From a virus, in IMG/VR virus record IMGVR_UViG_3300037586_004548, positions 1 through 31,193 of that record: 31,193 nt of DNA; one strand, written 5' to 3'. Of this stretch, positions 9,762 to 17,236 are shown one piece after another. The notes under the pieces were generated by a model that was given only the letters and a program-made list of their open reading frames with translations, was not told the origin of the DNA and did not search any database. The translations under genes and the position numbers were made by a program. The first letter of the stretch is position 1; the number at the start of each line of letters is the position of its first letter.

Positions 9762-10453
9762 AGTACCCCCGTATTCCATGATTGTTTAAAATTACTGTAT
9801 TTTTTACGGAACTTCTTTAGAGAATTAACAATCTGTTTTGTGTTTAGACCCGTTATCTCCCGCAAGTATAGATAAATAGCTTTTTTATTAAAAATTTCGA
9901 TGTCCTCTTTGGATTCGAATAAAATATTTATTGCCTGGTAAACCTTTAGGTCGTTCTCCTTCATTTGAGATACATCCCAAGATTGCAGTTCTTTATAAAA
10001 TGAGTCCCAAAATTCTTCTTCTTCTCTCTCACTTACATACGATTCGGTAGTAGAGAGGTATTTCTCTTCGTAATATTTAGAAATGTTGTCATAATCAACT
10101 TCGCGACGTTGACGCTTTTGTTGTTTTTTAACCTTGTGAATAAACCAGTTTTTAGTGATTACGCTAAAATAAGAAAAGGCTGCTGAGCCGCGGCTCTGAT
10201 CGTATTTGTCCAAAATAGTAACAAGCCAAACTTTACATTCGTCGCGTAGCGAATCAATATTTGGTAAATTAGTGAATTTATAGGTAAACACAATTTTGTC
10301 TACCATTTCATTTAGGGCAGGCCCAATCCAGCGTTCATATAATTCTGTGCGTTCTCGAATGCAAGTGGTATTTGAATATCGCACAATCGCATTTTCGTGA
10401 TCTTTTGTAAAATAATAATTTTTACGTTTCTTTGTTTTCTTCTTCTGTGTCAT
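9758..10453 (-). CDS. gp55: gp55-like late-transcription sigma factor
   Basis: A 231-residue protein resembling T4 gp55, the small sigma factor that directs host RNA polymerase to phage late promoters with the sliding clamp and gp33. The sigma-70 region 2 core is visible at residues about 56-111: FTYKFTNLPNIDSLRDECK, then ILDKYDQSRGSAAFSYFSVI and KNWFIHKVKKQ, a good match to the 2.2-2.4 pattern 'kyD..rg.F.yf..i..n'. The N-terminus is very basic, and the C-terminal half is helical and charged. There is no region 4, as in gp55. Start is ATG 10453, inside the end of the previous gene (32-bp overlap). Its presence predicts late promoters of the T4 TATAAATA kind. Confidence 0.88.
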   Translation of the reverse strand: MTQKKKTKKRKNYYFTKDHENAIVRYSNTTCIRERTELYERWIGPALNEMVDKIVFTYKFTNLPNIDSLRDECKVWLVTILDKYDQSRGSAAFSYFSVITKNWFIHKVKKQQKRQRREVDYDNISKYYEEKYLSTTESYVSEREEEEFWDSFYKELQSWDVSQMKENDLKVYQAINILFESKEDIEIFNKKAIYLYLREITGLNTKQIVNSLKKFRKKYSNFKQSWNTGVL

Positions 10454-10787
10454 CTATAATCTCGTTTTCATTTTCTTCTTCCGGTTTGGGGTTTTCTATT
10501 TCTTCTTCGGTAAGGGAGTATATGTATTCAAATGTTTCCATCTGTTCATTAAATGAAACCGCATGCTCCAAAAGGCTTTTTAGCGATTGATCTCCATAAA
10601 ACATCTCTAATTCATATATATTTTTAGTATGGATAGCGAAAGCATTGATCATTTGTTGAAGGTCGCCTAGTTCTTCGGAAACCATCAACAAGCGCGCGAT
10701 GGCTGCGCGCGCATATATAAACACTACCCCATTAAACACCAAAGAAAGAGATAGAATGACGGCCAATATTATTTCAAGTCGGCTCAT
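10422..10787 (-). CDS. One-helix membrane protein with acidic tail, 121 residues
   Basis: The N-terminus carries one clear membrane helix at about residues 4-26 (LEIILAVILSLSLVFNGVVF), followed by a helical region (ARLLMVSEELGDLQQMINAF) and a YELEMFYGDQSLKSLLEHA segment. The last about 30 residues are almost entirely Glu, Asp and Asn. Topology is probably N-in or N-out with the bulk on one side of the inner membrane. I recall similar small proteins beside gp55 in marine T4-like phages but know no function. It overlaps the FmdB-type gene by 14 bp and gp55 by 32 bp. A holin or spanin role is possible but unsupported, since there is one helix and no lysis genes nearby. Confidence 0.75.
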   Translation of the reverse strand: MSRLEIILAVILSLSLVFNGVVFIYARAAIARLLMVSEELGDLQQMINAFAIHTKNIYELEMFYGDQSLKSLLEHAVSFNEQMETFEYIYSLTEEEIENPKPEEENENEIIDDTEEENKET

Positions 10788-11040
10788 GGGCTTCCTCTTT
10801 TGCTTTTTGTTTCATTTGATTTAGAATTTCTCGATTGTCTTCGATATATTGTTGAGTTAATTCTCCCACCTTTGTATCCGCAGATATTGGTGTTTTGGAA
10901 GTATACAAGGGTTTTGAAAGCAATTTCTTCATACTTCCTTTTGTACCACACAAGTCGCAGTCCTGCACTGTCTCCTTGATGGTATGACGTAGGGTGGTCT
11001 CTATTTTACACTCGTTACATAGATATCGATACCTAGGCAT
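10774..11040 (-). CDS. FmdB-type zinc-ribbon protein, 88 residues
   Basis: The first 40 residues form a zinc ribbon: MPRYRYLCNECKIETTLRHT with C8/C11, then C28/C31 in DCDLCGTKG, followed by MKKLLSKPLY. This is the FmdB-type layout (Y.Y.C..C followed by CPxC and a 'kl.s' ending). The remaining 45 residues are polar and helical (TQQYIEDNREILNQMKQKAK). FmdB-like ribbons are often linked to regulation, but the function in phages is unknown. The ATG at 11040 overlaps the preceding stop by 8 bp. Being just upstream of gp55, a transcription-related role is possible, though this is inference from context only. Confidence 0.82.
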   Translation of the reverse strand: MPRYRYLCNECKIETTLRHTIKETVQDCDLCGTKGSMKKLLSKPLYTSKTPISADTKVGELTQQYIEDNREILNQMKQKAKEEAHEPT

Positions 11041-11245
11041 CCCGAGCCATCTTTACTAAATCTTCTTCTGTAATCGTACTATCGTCTGTGAATCTTACAG
11101 TGGGGGGATTTTTCACGATGAGGTCACCTTTTCCTGATTCTTCTAGTTCGAACCCCTTAAGAATTGGGACAATGTCCAATTCATTTAAGAGTGATTCTTG
11201 AAGCGCCATCATAATAGCGCCAAGTGCTTGATTTGATAAATGCAT
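11033..11245 (-). CDS. Small phage protein of unknown function, 70 residues
   Basis: A short protein starting MHLSNQALGAIMMALQESLL, followed by DIVPILKGFELEESGKGDLI and VKNPPTVRFTDD. I recall similar proteins near gp55 in marine T4-like phages, without a known function. The start at 11245 is preferred over an in-frame ATG at 11263 because AAGGAG (11251-11256) lies 5 bases upstream of 11245. It is the first non-sugar gene after the glycan cluster, 11 bp beyond the RmlB-like stop, and overlaps the zinc-ribbon gene by 8 bp. Confidence 0.72.
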   Translation of the reverse strand: MHLSNQALGAIMMALQESLLNELDIVPILKGFELEESGKGDLIVKNPPTVRFTDDSTITEEDLVKMARDA

Positions 11246-11250
11246 ATTTT

Positions 11251-11256
11251 CTCCTT
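11251..11256 (-). promoter_or_regulatory. Ribosome binding site deciding the start at 11245
   Basis: AAGGAG on the minus strand, 5 bases before ATG 11245. An upstream in-frame ATG at 11263 would place this motif inside the coding region, so the downstream start is the likely one. Confidence 0.75.
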
Positions 11257-12207
11257 TTACCATTTAAAATTATTTTTATAATATTCAACTATATGTTGAA
11301 TTTCATCATCAAAGTTTTTTTTTGTGTGCCAGTTTAAATGACGTAACTTGTCATCATTAAGGGCATATCGTACGTCCTGGCCTTCTCGTACATATGCCAA
11401 ATCTAAATATGGAGACCAGTCTCTTTTTTCTCCAAAATAACATTCACAGATTTTCGTTACTGTATCAATATTTTTCTGTTCAAAGACGCCGGCCACGTTA
11501 TATATTTCATTTGTGTTTCCAGATTCCACCAAGGTCACTACTGCATTGGCTGTATCGTCGGCGTGTAGCCAGTTTCTGATTGGCAGCCCTTCATTATGTA
11601 ATTTAATCTTTTTGCCGCGCATTAACAACTTCACTGAAACTGGAATGAGTTTTTCGGGGTATTGTCCTATACCATAATTATTAGTTGGGCGTAAAATTAT
11701 ATACTTTATTCCGTAGGTGCGAGACCATGCTAAAATGAGCATGTCGGCAGCTGCTTTAGAGGCAGAATAAGGATTACTAGGCTTTAAAATATCGGTCTCT
11801 ATATGTTCGCCTTCGGTGATATCTCCGTAAACCTCATCTGTACTAAAGTGAAAAAATAGCGGTCTGTCGCTTACGTTATGCGCCTTATTGCGAACAAGAT
11901 CTAAAAGGTTCTTCACTCCCACTACATTAGTCTTAATAAAATCAGCACTATCGATAATGCTGTTACCTACGTGGGATTCAGCAGCGACGTTAATAACACA
12001 GTCGCAATCCGGCAAATATGTAAGAGTGGCAATATCCTCTTTGCAAAATGTAAAGTTGGGGTGTTTGAAAAACTCATTCAAAAATTCTTCGTTGGCTGCG
12101 TAGGTACACTTATCGACCCCATATACCTTCCATCCTTTTTCAAGGCATTTGCGTGTCACGTACGAGCCAATAAGACCCAAACATCCTGTTATAACAACTA
12201 ATTTCAC
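11257..12207 (-). CDS. rmlB: dTDP-glucose 4,6-dehydratase-like SDR (RmlB family)
   Basis: An extended SDR of 316 residues. RmlB-type enzymes convert dTDP-glucose to dTDP-4-keto-6-deoxyglucose, the precursor of rhamnose and many deoxysugars. Visible features: GxxGxxG at 8-14 (GCLGLIG), the STDEVYG catalytic motif at 122-128 with T123, D124 and E125, YSASK with Y147 and K151, RPTNNYGIGQYPEKLIP at 173-189, and NWLHADD. All active-site positions expected of the dehydratase are present. The start is GTG at 12207, overlapping the previous stop as GTGA. No RmlA, RmlC or RmlD is in the window, so the pathway would need host enzymes. The nucleotide (dTDP versus another) is inferred. It is the last gene of the glycan block. 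Confidence 0.85.
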   Translation of the reverse strand: MKLVVITGCLGLIGSYVTRKCLEKGWKVYGVDKCTYAANEEFLNEFFKHPNFTFCKEDIATLTYLPDCDCVINVAAESHVGNSIIDSADFIKTNVVGVKNLLDLVRNKAHNVSDRPLFFHFSTDEVYGDITEGEHIETDILKPSNPYSASKAAADMLILAWSRTYGIKYIILRPTNNYGIGQYPEKLIPVSVKLLMRGKKIKLHNEGLPIRNWLHADDTANAVVTLVESGNTNEIYNVAGVFEQKNIDTVTKICECYFGEKRDWSPYLDLAYVREGQDVRYALNDDKLRHLNWHTKKNFDDEIQHIVEYYKNNFKW

Positions 12208-12596
12208 TTTATACCTTCTAAAATCTTGGTGGTGGAATAACGCTCTATTCTATCAAAAAAACACAGCTTTTGTGTATATTCTTCTCCAATAACGGTCTTA
12301 TCTTTCCAGTCAGATCCTATAACCATCACGTCGGGGGATATACTTTTAATTATCTGTGAAAGGTCTTCGGTTGAATCAAAGACAATAACAGTGTCCACAT
12401 ACTTTATCGATTCGAGGGCGAACTTTCTATCCTCCACAGAATTATATGGCCTATCATTTCCTTTGTCTTTCTTCACTTTTTGATCTGAATCAATGCCTAC
12501 TATGAGGTAATCTCCGAGCGATTTTGCATGTTTTAACATTTCAAAATGGCCGCGGTGTAAGATGTCAAAACATCCATTGGTCCACACTTTTACCAT
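12204..12596 (-). CDS. hldE (C-terminal domain, rfaE2): Heptose-1-phosphate nucleotidyltransferase (HldE C-terminal / RfaE2 type)
   Basis: A 130-residue cytidylyltransferase-fold protein, equal to the C-terminal domain of HldE, which transfers a nucleotide (ATP in HldE) to D-glycero-beta-D-manno-heptose 1-phosphate in LPS core synthesis. Motifs: TNGCFDILHRGH at 6-17 with the HxGH signature H14-R-G-H17, then VGIDSDQKVKKDKGNDRP, VMVIGSDWKDKTVIG, and STTKIL near the C-terminus (the family's ISTT-like motif). The ATG is at 12596. It follows the matching kinase gene after a 64-bp gap, so the two halves of HldE are separate genes here, as in some bacteria. A glycerol-phosphate type transferase is the main alternative, but the kinase next door favours heptose. 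Confidence 0.85.
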   Translation of the reverse strand: MVKVWTNGCFDILHRGHFEMLKHAKSLGDYLIVGIDSDQKVKKDKGNDRPYNSVEDRKFALESIKYVDTVIVFDSTEDLSQIIKSISPDVMVIGSDWKDKTVIGEEYTQKLCFFDRIERYSTTKILEGIK

Positions 12597-12660
12597 TCAA
12601 TTTTTCCCGTTAAGACGTCTTTAAGCATCACCCAATCGCACGCCTTCGCCTTGGTTTTTC
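12597..12660 (-). other. 64-bp gap with possible relic of a small gene
   Basis: This is the longest non-coding gap in the glycan block. On the minus strand an ATG overlapping the kinase stop opens 16 codons (MTDKKNQGEGVRLGDA) and then stops. A second frame across the gap reads CDWVMLKDVLTGKIEW and stops on the next gene's start. Neither has a known match. It may be a degraded short gene or leader, or simply chance; nothing else is visible. Confidence 0.3.
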
Positions 12661-13413
12661 TTATCTGTCATATTGTTGTATCCATCCTATTGTATTAACT
12701 CCTCTTTGTTGTACAACTTGTGTGGCGCATTCATTGGCAAAATCGATTGCTACATAGATATTGCCTCTCTTAACAAAGTTGTATACTAAAGAGGCCAAAA
12801 ACGTGTCCCCTGCACCTACTAAATCACGAATTTCCACTTTTATAACACCTATTATTTTGTCTTTATAACGACACCCATGTGAACCAAGGGTGACAATCAT
12901 TTTCTCATCACACCAATCGCTTAGCGTGTGTTTGGTTTTTTCATATTCTACTTCATTAATCTTGATATAGGTGATATCTTTTGCCCAATCGCCAATCAGT
13001 TTTTTAGTGTCCAAAAAGACGAGAGGGTGTAGGCGGGAAATTTCACGGATATCCTCGGTAGTCAAAAAGCCCTTATCATAATCGGAGAGAATAACTGCAT
13101 CATAATCATCATACTTTATCTCTTCAATACCCTCTATTCGATCCACACTTCCTTCGCCTGAATCCAGTCGCATAATCATGTGGTTAGTTTTATTTTCCAC
13201 ATATCTCGTTTTTGTAATTTGTGTTTTATTAGTGATAAGATCACACTCCACACCAAGAGAAAGCATATTTTTATAAACATTTCCGGCCATTCCCATGTTG
13301 CTCTTTTCTTTGTCTGCTACAAACACCGGTACCGGGGCGGCTGGCGCCATCCTATCACAATACCCATATACAAACACGTCTGTACAACTATCGCCAATAA
13401 CCAAAAACTTCAC
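12661..13413 (-). CDS. hldE (N-terminal domain, rfaE1): PfkB-family sugar kinase, HldE N-terminal (heptose-7-phosphate kinase) type
   Basis: A 250-residue ribokinase-like enzyme, shorter than the roughly 310-residue HldE kinase domain. HldE/RfaE1 phosphorylates D-glycero-D-manno-heptose 7-phosphate at C1. HldE-like segments: RMAPAAPVPVF at 21-31 (compare the SPEAPVPV motif), GMAGNVYKNMLSLG at 41-54, a KTRYVENKTNHMIMRLD region at 68-84, VILSDYDKGFL at 107-117, LDTKK at 134-138, and GAGDTF at 200-205 with catalytic D203. The start is GTG at 13413, overlapping the preceding stop as GTGA. The nucleotidyltransferase partner is the next gene. GmhA, GmhB and HldD were not recognised here, so host enzymes would have to complete ADP-heptose. 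Confidence 0.82.
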   Translation of the reverse strand: MKFLVIGDSCTDVFVYGYCDRMAPAAPVPVFVADKEKSNMGMAGNVYKNMLSLGVECDLITNKTQITKTRYVENKTNHMIMRLDSGEGSVDRIEGIEEIKYDDYDAVILSDYDKGFLTTEDIREISRLHPLVFLDTKKLIGDWAKDITYIKINEVEYEKTKHTLSDWCDEKMIVTLGSHGCRYKDKIIGVIKVEIRDLVGAGDTFLASLVYNFVKRGNIYVAIDFANECATQVVQQRGVNTIGWIQQYDR

Positions 13414-13802
13414 TTCCAGCTAATCTCCCAATCTTTAAAGTCTGCCGCAAGACAATCTATCTTGTAGTCCTTTCGACCTCCGAGTTTTTCCTGAATCTTG
13501 TTTTTTGCTGTATTTCTAATACCATTTAATCCGTGGGTAAGTTCAAGGTTGTTGCCGTCCTTAATGCCCTTTCTATAGTTGGACTCATTATGCCAAATAT
13601 GCAAATTCATCTGGGAGAGTACTACCACTGCTCGTATAAGTTCGGCTGATTCGGGCAACAGAATCTCTATGTCATGACAAATATCGGCAATCTCTTGTGC
13701 GTATTCTTCCTTGTGTTCTGTGATAAACACTTCTTTTAATTGCGCGATCGAAAGTCTATCCACAAGTTCGGATAGGGTGGGTAAATATTTACGTTGAGTC
13801 AT
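13410..13802 (-). CDS. Uncharacterised sugar-cluster protein, 130 residues
   Basis: I do not recognise a named family. The protein is predicted mostly helical: LPTLSELVDRLSIAQLKEVF at 7-26, a YAQEIADICHDIEILL helix, VVVLSQMNLHIWHNESNYR at about 59-77, and LTHGLNGIRNTAKNKIQEKL. The His/Asn/Arg-rich centre could be a ligand site. I recall similar small proteins beside nucleotide-sugar genes in phages and bacteria, without a function. It overlaps the cupin gene (TAATG) and the kinase gene (GTGA), so it is probably translated with them. It is not a truncated enzyme of an obvious family. Confidence 0.7.
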   Translation of the reverse strand: MTQRKYLPTLSELVDRLSIAQLKEVFITEHKEEYAQEIADICHDIEILLPESAELIRAVVVLSQMNLHIWHNESNYRKGIKDGNNLELTHGLNGIRNTAKNKIQEKLGGRKDYKIDCLAADFKDWEISWK

Positions 13803-14161
13803 TAATCTCCCTTGAGCAAGCGATGCGAATCGCTATCAAAATGTTGGGTAGAAAACTCAAACAGTTCGCAGTCTGCGAGAGCTACCATTTGGTGTCGCAA
13901 GCCGCGATATACATGAAAATTGTCGCCAGGATGCAGAATAAGCTGATCAGCGGTTTCAAGATCGTCTTTCTCTGAATAGTATACCATCATCTTACCTGAC
14001 TGTAAATAAAAGACTTCATCCTTCAGTTTGTGATAGTGCCATGAACAGCGTTTTCCGCGTTCAAAAAATAGCAACTTACCGCAATATTCCTCGCAGTTAA
14101 CGATCCAGCGCTCCCAGCCCCATCCTTTATCGACGTGTTTCATTGGTAAAGAGGTCTTCAT
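13802..14161 (-). CDS. Cupin-fold protein, sugar isomerase or epimerase-like
   Basis: A 119-residue single-domain cupin. The first cupin motif is SWHYHKLKDEVFYLQSGKM (about 40-58) with metal ligands H42, H44 and E49; the second is PGDNFHVYRGLRHQMVA (78-94) with H90. The family includes the C-terminal domain of bifunctional mannose-6-phosphate isomerase/mannose-1-phosphate guanylyltransferase and related small sugar cupins, and the KGWGWERWIVN start is typical of that group. A role in sugar-phosphate isomerisation or binding is likely; the substrate cannot be read. The ATG at 14161 overlaps the FkbM stop by one base (TAATG). Confidence 0.8.
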   Translation of the reverse strand: MKTSLPMKHVDKGWGWERWIVNCEEYCGKLLFFERGKRCSWHYHKLKDEVFYLQSGKMMVYYSEKDDLETADQLILHPGDNFHVYRGLRHQMVALADCELFEFSTQHFDSDSHRLLKGD

Positions 14162-14985
14162 TATTTTATCCTACGATCGTTTAGGTGAAACTTCATCTCT
14201 TCATTATCGGAGAGGCGCCTATTTAAGAAACTCATATTGTGCAACTCTTTGCTAAAGTCAATTGTATTTATATCTATGAATTGAGTCTCAGCGGGAGGGC
14301 CACCGCATGCTTCAGACACATATGTGGCGTTGTCTACAGCCGTATAGGCAATTATAATGTCAAAGTATTGGTTTAAATATCTACACAACTCTTCATTCTT
14401 TTTCGCGCCGCAATGAAACTCCACATACATTGAATCAACTTTGCTAAAATCCTTATTCATCAGAAAATCATATTCCGCCCCCTCAATATCCACCTTCATG
14501 GTTCTTATTGTTTGTATATCACATAATGTAAAAATGTCTTCTAGTGATATAGTTGTACATGGTTCAAATTCTTCCGAAATTTTATATTGTGGCTCATGTT
14601 CGTAATTTGTAATTGTATATTGACCGCTTGATGCATTTTCAAGCCGGCCATTTTCACCAGAAATAACTTTTCTTAATTTCACAATGTTTCCACTTGTTGC
14701 GGCCGCGGCATAGTTGAACAGCTTATAATTTGTAATATTGCAACTATCCAAAAGCATGGTGGCGATTTCAGCATTGGTGCTTGAGGCCTCAAAGCAATAA
14801 ATCTCTTGTGCGCCGCGACGGTGGGCTTCATAGGCATTTGCGCCGTAATGCGTTCCTATGTCTACATAATTCTCCAACGGGAGCAGAAATAAAGTCCCAC
14901 GAGCATCACCCACCTCTTTGATAAAATCTTCTTGTATCGCCGTAGGGTTGGTATTTTCTTTACAAATTAAGGTTTGGTTTTTCAT
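14161..14985 (-). CDS. FkbM-family methyltransferase (copy 5 in the block)
   Basis: A 274-residue SAM-dependent methyltransferase of the FkbM type, typically O-methylating sugars. Motif I is YVDIGTHYGANAYEA at about 40-54, motif II is the acidic YCFEASS segment, and the FkbM motif MKVDIEGAEYDFL sits at about 163-175. The ATG at 14985 is chosen over an in-frame TTG at 15012 because GGAG (14990-14993) lies 4 bases upstream. It overlaps the end of the HAD gene by 26 bp, while the cupin gene begins on its stop. It differs from the other FkbM copies in the block, so it is probably not a recent duplicate. The acceptor sugar is unknown. Confidence 0.87.
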   Translation of the reverse strand: MKNQTLICKENTNPTAIQEDFIKEVGDARGTLFLLPLENYVDIGTHYGANAYEAHRRGAQEIYCFEASSTNAEIATMLLDSCNITNYKLFNYAAAATSGNIVKLRKVISGENGRLENASSGQYTITNYEHEPQYKISEEFEPCTTISLEDIFTLCDIQTIRTMKVDIEGAEYDFLMNKDFSKVDSMYVEFHCGAKKNEELCRYLNQYFDIIIAYTAVDNATYVSEACGGPPAETQFIDINTIDFSKELHNMSFLNRRLSDNEEMKFHLNDRRIK

Positions 14986-15313
14986 GTTTCTCCATTGTTG
15001 TAAAAAAATCAATATCTCTCATTCCCTTATCATCTATGTAAATGTCACCTGCAGGTTTTCCTAGAAAAAGGTCGTGGAACTTAACACCCCACTCAATAAG
15101 TTGTGTGCGCGTTAATTCGTAAAACGCTTCGTGTGCATATGAGGGCGAATTATCCGACCGTCCCATACCACGTGCTGTCTGAAAGATGATAGTGTCCCCA
15201 TTCTCGTATAACTTATTAATTATATCAATGCGTTCTTGAATCGGTTCAGCCTTCTCATAAACCCCATCAACTAACGTACAAATTGTGCCGTCTATATCAA
15301 ACACATAAGTCAT
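14960..15313 (-). CDS. HAD-family phosphatase, capsule-biosynthesis type
   Basis: A 117-residue minimal HAD hydrolase. Motif I is FDIDGTICT with nucleophile D6 and acid D8; IIFQTARGM provides motif II; LGKPAGDIYIDDKG provides the lysine and the motif IV DD pair. The single-domain layout, with DxDGT at the very N-terminus and LGKP...DDKG at the C-terminus, matches small capsule or LPS-cluster phosphatases. The ATG at 15313 (1 bp after the SDR stop) is chosen over an ATG at 15328 because HAD proteins of this type start just before DxDGT. It probably removes phosphate from a sugar phosphate; it is not clearly GmhB. It overlaps FkbM by 26 bp. Confidence 0.85.
   Translation of the reverse strand: MTYVFDIDGTICTLVDGVYEKAEPIQERIDIINKLYENGDTIIFQTARGMGRSDNSPSYAHEAFYELTRTQLIEWGVKFHDLFLGKPAGDIYIDDKGMRDIDFFTTMEKHEKPNLNL
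14990..14993 (-). promoter_or_regulatory. Ribosome binding site deciding the FkbM start at 14985
   Basis: GGAG on the minus strand followed by AAAC and ATG (14985). It lies inside the last codons of the HAD gene and argues against the upstream TTG at 15012. Confidence 0.7.
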
Positions 15314-15314
15314 A

Positions 15315-16244
15315 TCAATAATTCCCATACCACGGAGCGTCAATCATCGCATATGCTGTAACAAGCTGTCTAATACCGTCGTCTAAATCAAACTGGCATT
15401 CAAAACCTTTATCATAAATCTTCTGGCTGCTCACGATATAGTCGCGAGTGTCTGGATCTGACGTAAATTCCGCTTTAATGATTTCTAGCGGCAGGTGCTC
15501 TTGAATCTTTTGGGCCAATTGTAGTTTGTTCATATTGATGGAATCGTTGCCCACATTATAAGTCTCGTTCTTGCAGTTGTCCCAGTGATCTATCACGAAT
15601 CGAAATGCACCACAGACATCTGCTATGTGTACATAATTCCTCATGAATTCACACTCATAAAGAACTAGAAGGCGCTCCTTTAGTGCCTTCAAAACAAAAT
15701 TGTTTACAAGCAGGTCTGAGCGCATGCGGGGGCTTGGGCCAAATACAGTAGCCAGCCTAAACGTAACATGATTTTCTACTCCGCGATAATCCGCTTCTGC
15801 GGCTACTTTTGTTTTTCCATAGAGAGAAACAGGGTTAAGCGGCGATTCCTCAGTGCATACAGAGCCATCGATGCTTACCCCATAACCAGAGTTGGTACAG
15901 GGATAGATCACCAATTGATCTTTGCTTTTGTTCTCGGCAAACCATGTGTTTACATCGTGGTTAATTTCTTGAGCTGCGCGAGGATCTTCATCACAAAGCG
16001 GAAACCCAACTAAAGCTGCTAATGGAATAACCACATCGTGATTCGAGAGTAGTTTTTGCATCAAGTGTAAATTGCGGACATCTCCTTTAATAAAATTAAA
16101 ATTCTTGTTTTGTGCGTAGCGAAGCAACGTGGTGTGTTCATACATTAAACTATCAACCACCGTTACTTGATTATCTGGAAACAGCAAATATTCCACCAAC
16201 TCACTTCCAATGTATCCGGCGCCGCCTGTTATTAAAATCTTCAT
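15315..16244 (-). CDS. NAD-dependent sugar epimerase/dehydratase (SDR)
   Basis: A 309-residue extended SDR. The NAD-binding GGAGYIG is at 7-13. The catalytic triad region is PCTNSGYG (T117) and YGKTK (Y142, K146). A FRLATVFGPSPRMRSDLLVN segment and MRNYVHIADV are typical of nucleotide-sugar epimerases. LAALVGFPLCDEDP near residue 80 resembles a UDP-sugar epimerase subgroup whose substrate I cannot name. The ATG at 16244 overlaps the preceding stop (ATGA), and the HAD gene starts 1 bp after its stop. Expected: cytoplasmic interconversion of a nucleotide-activated sugar used by the cluster's glycosyltransferases. Confidence 0.85.
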   Translation of the reverse strand: MKILITGGAGYIGSELVEYLLFPDNQVTVVDSLMYEHTTLLRYAQNKNFNFIKGDVRNLHLMQKLLSNHDVVIPLAALVGFPLCDEDPRAAQEINHDVNTWFAENKSKDQLVIYPCTNSGYGVSIDGSVCTEESPLNPVSLYGKTKVAAEADYRGVENHVTFRLATVFGPSPRMRSDLLVNNFVLKALKERLLVLYECEFMRNYVHIADVCGAFRFVIDHWDNCKNETYNVGNDSINMNKLQLAQKIQEHLPLEIIKAEFTSDPDTRDYIVSSQKIYDKGFECQFDLDDGIRQLVTAYAMIDAPWYGNY

Positions 16245-17236
16245 TTGGCTAGCCGGGCTGTAATGTCTTCATATATGATTTTTAAACCATCGTCCAGCGA
16301 CGTTGTGGCGCGCCAACCTAGGCTTTTATGTACACTTTCACAACTACAGTTCTGGGCTAATATTTTGGCTGCTTTAGTCTCGTCGTACTGAATAGGAATG
16401 TCTTTACCGGAGATGGTGATGAGTTTTTCTGCGATTTCTTTAATCTTTACTTGTTCTTCCGAACCTACGTTAAACGGTCCAACAAAGCGTAAATCATCTA
16501 ATTTTTCAATCATCAATTTTGTACATTCTATTGCATCATTAATATAGCAGTACGAGCGTGTCTCTTCGCCGTCCCCCCAAATCGCAAAGGCCACATCGGG
16601 ATACTTAATCGCTCGGTGCGCAAAGACCGGTATTACTGAGCCAGTCGCCAAATCAAAGTCTTGGTTTGGTCCATAGACCCCAATATAACGAGCAATAGCT
16701 GCTCTAAAATTAGGATTTTCATATATAGCACATCGAATTTGAGTCTCTGTTTGAAGTTTGGCCCAGCCATAAGAAAGGAGAGGGTTTGCGGGGACAGCGT
16801 CCCCTTCATTAATCAGGGGCGCATCCATTTCATTTTGTAATTCATAGGGATAAACATGCGCACTGCTAGCATAGAAAAAGCGTGGGACACCGTTTGCCAT
16901 AGCAGCCTGCAGCACATTGGTGTCAATGAGCACATTATCGCTCATAATTGAGTAGGGACAATTCGTATATACTCCGATACCTCCTACCTTTGATGCAAGA
17001 TGAATTACGATGTCGGCGTCTCTAATCACGGCTCGGGCTTTGAGATTATCTCTCAGATCTACATCAAGTAGTTCGATCATTTCCCGAACTCTACTTAAGT
17101 TCTCCGGCTTACTTCTGAAAAAATTATCAATAACGGTGACTTCACATCCTTCGTGTACCAAATTCTCTACGAGCGGAACACCGATTAGTCCAGCTCCCCC
17201 GGTCACAATTACTCTTTTTCCTTTCCAATAGCTCAT
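16241..17236 (-). CDS. NAD-dependent sugar epimerase, possibly GDP-mannose 3,5-epimerase-like (SDR)
   Basis: A 331-residue extended SDR. NAD site TGGAGLIG is at 12-19, ASSAHVYP at 123-130 provides the catalytic Ser, and LSYGWAK gives Y156 and K160. The ASKVGGIGVYTNCPY stretch at 81-95 is of the kind seen in GDP-fucose synthase and GDP-mannose 3,5-epimerases, so a GDP-sugar is a reasonable guess. RYIGVYGPNQDFD and ETRSYCYINDA complete the family pattern. The ATG is at 17236, directly abutting the sulfotransferase stop; the 3' end overlaps the next SDR (ATGA). The exact substrate is inferred. Confidence 0.83.
   Translation of the reverse strand: MSYWKGKRVIVTGGAGLIGVPLVENLVHEGCEVTVIDNFFRSKPENLSRVREMIELLDVDLRDNLKARAVIRDADIVIHLASKVGGIGVYTNCPYSIMSDNVLIDTNVLQAAMANGVPRFFYASSAHVYPYELQNEMDAPLINEGDAVPANPLLSYGWAKLQTETQIRCAIYENPNFRAAIARYIGVYGPNQDFDLATGSVIPVFAHRAIKYPDVAFAIWGDGEETRSYCYINDAIECTKLMIEKLDDLRFVGPFNVGSEEQVKIKEIAEKLITISGKDIPIQYDETKAAKILAQNCSCESVHKSLGWRATTSLDDGLKIIYEDITARLAK

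Noticed and set aside
10422-10787. Holin or spanin identity for the one-helix protein
   Set aside because: It has a single helix and an acidic tail, with no endolysin gene or lipoprotein signal nearby.
14265-14272. TATAAATA on the minus strand, like a T4 late promoter
   Set aside because: It lies inside the FkbM coding region, about 100 bp before the cupin gene, and one 8-bp AT-rich match is expected by chance. It is not counted as a promoter without transcript data.
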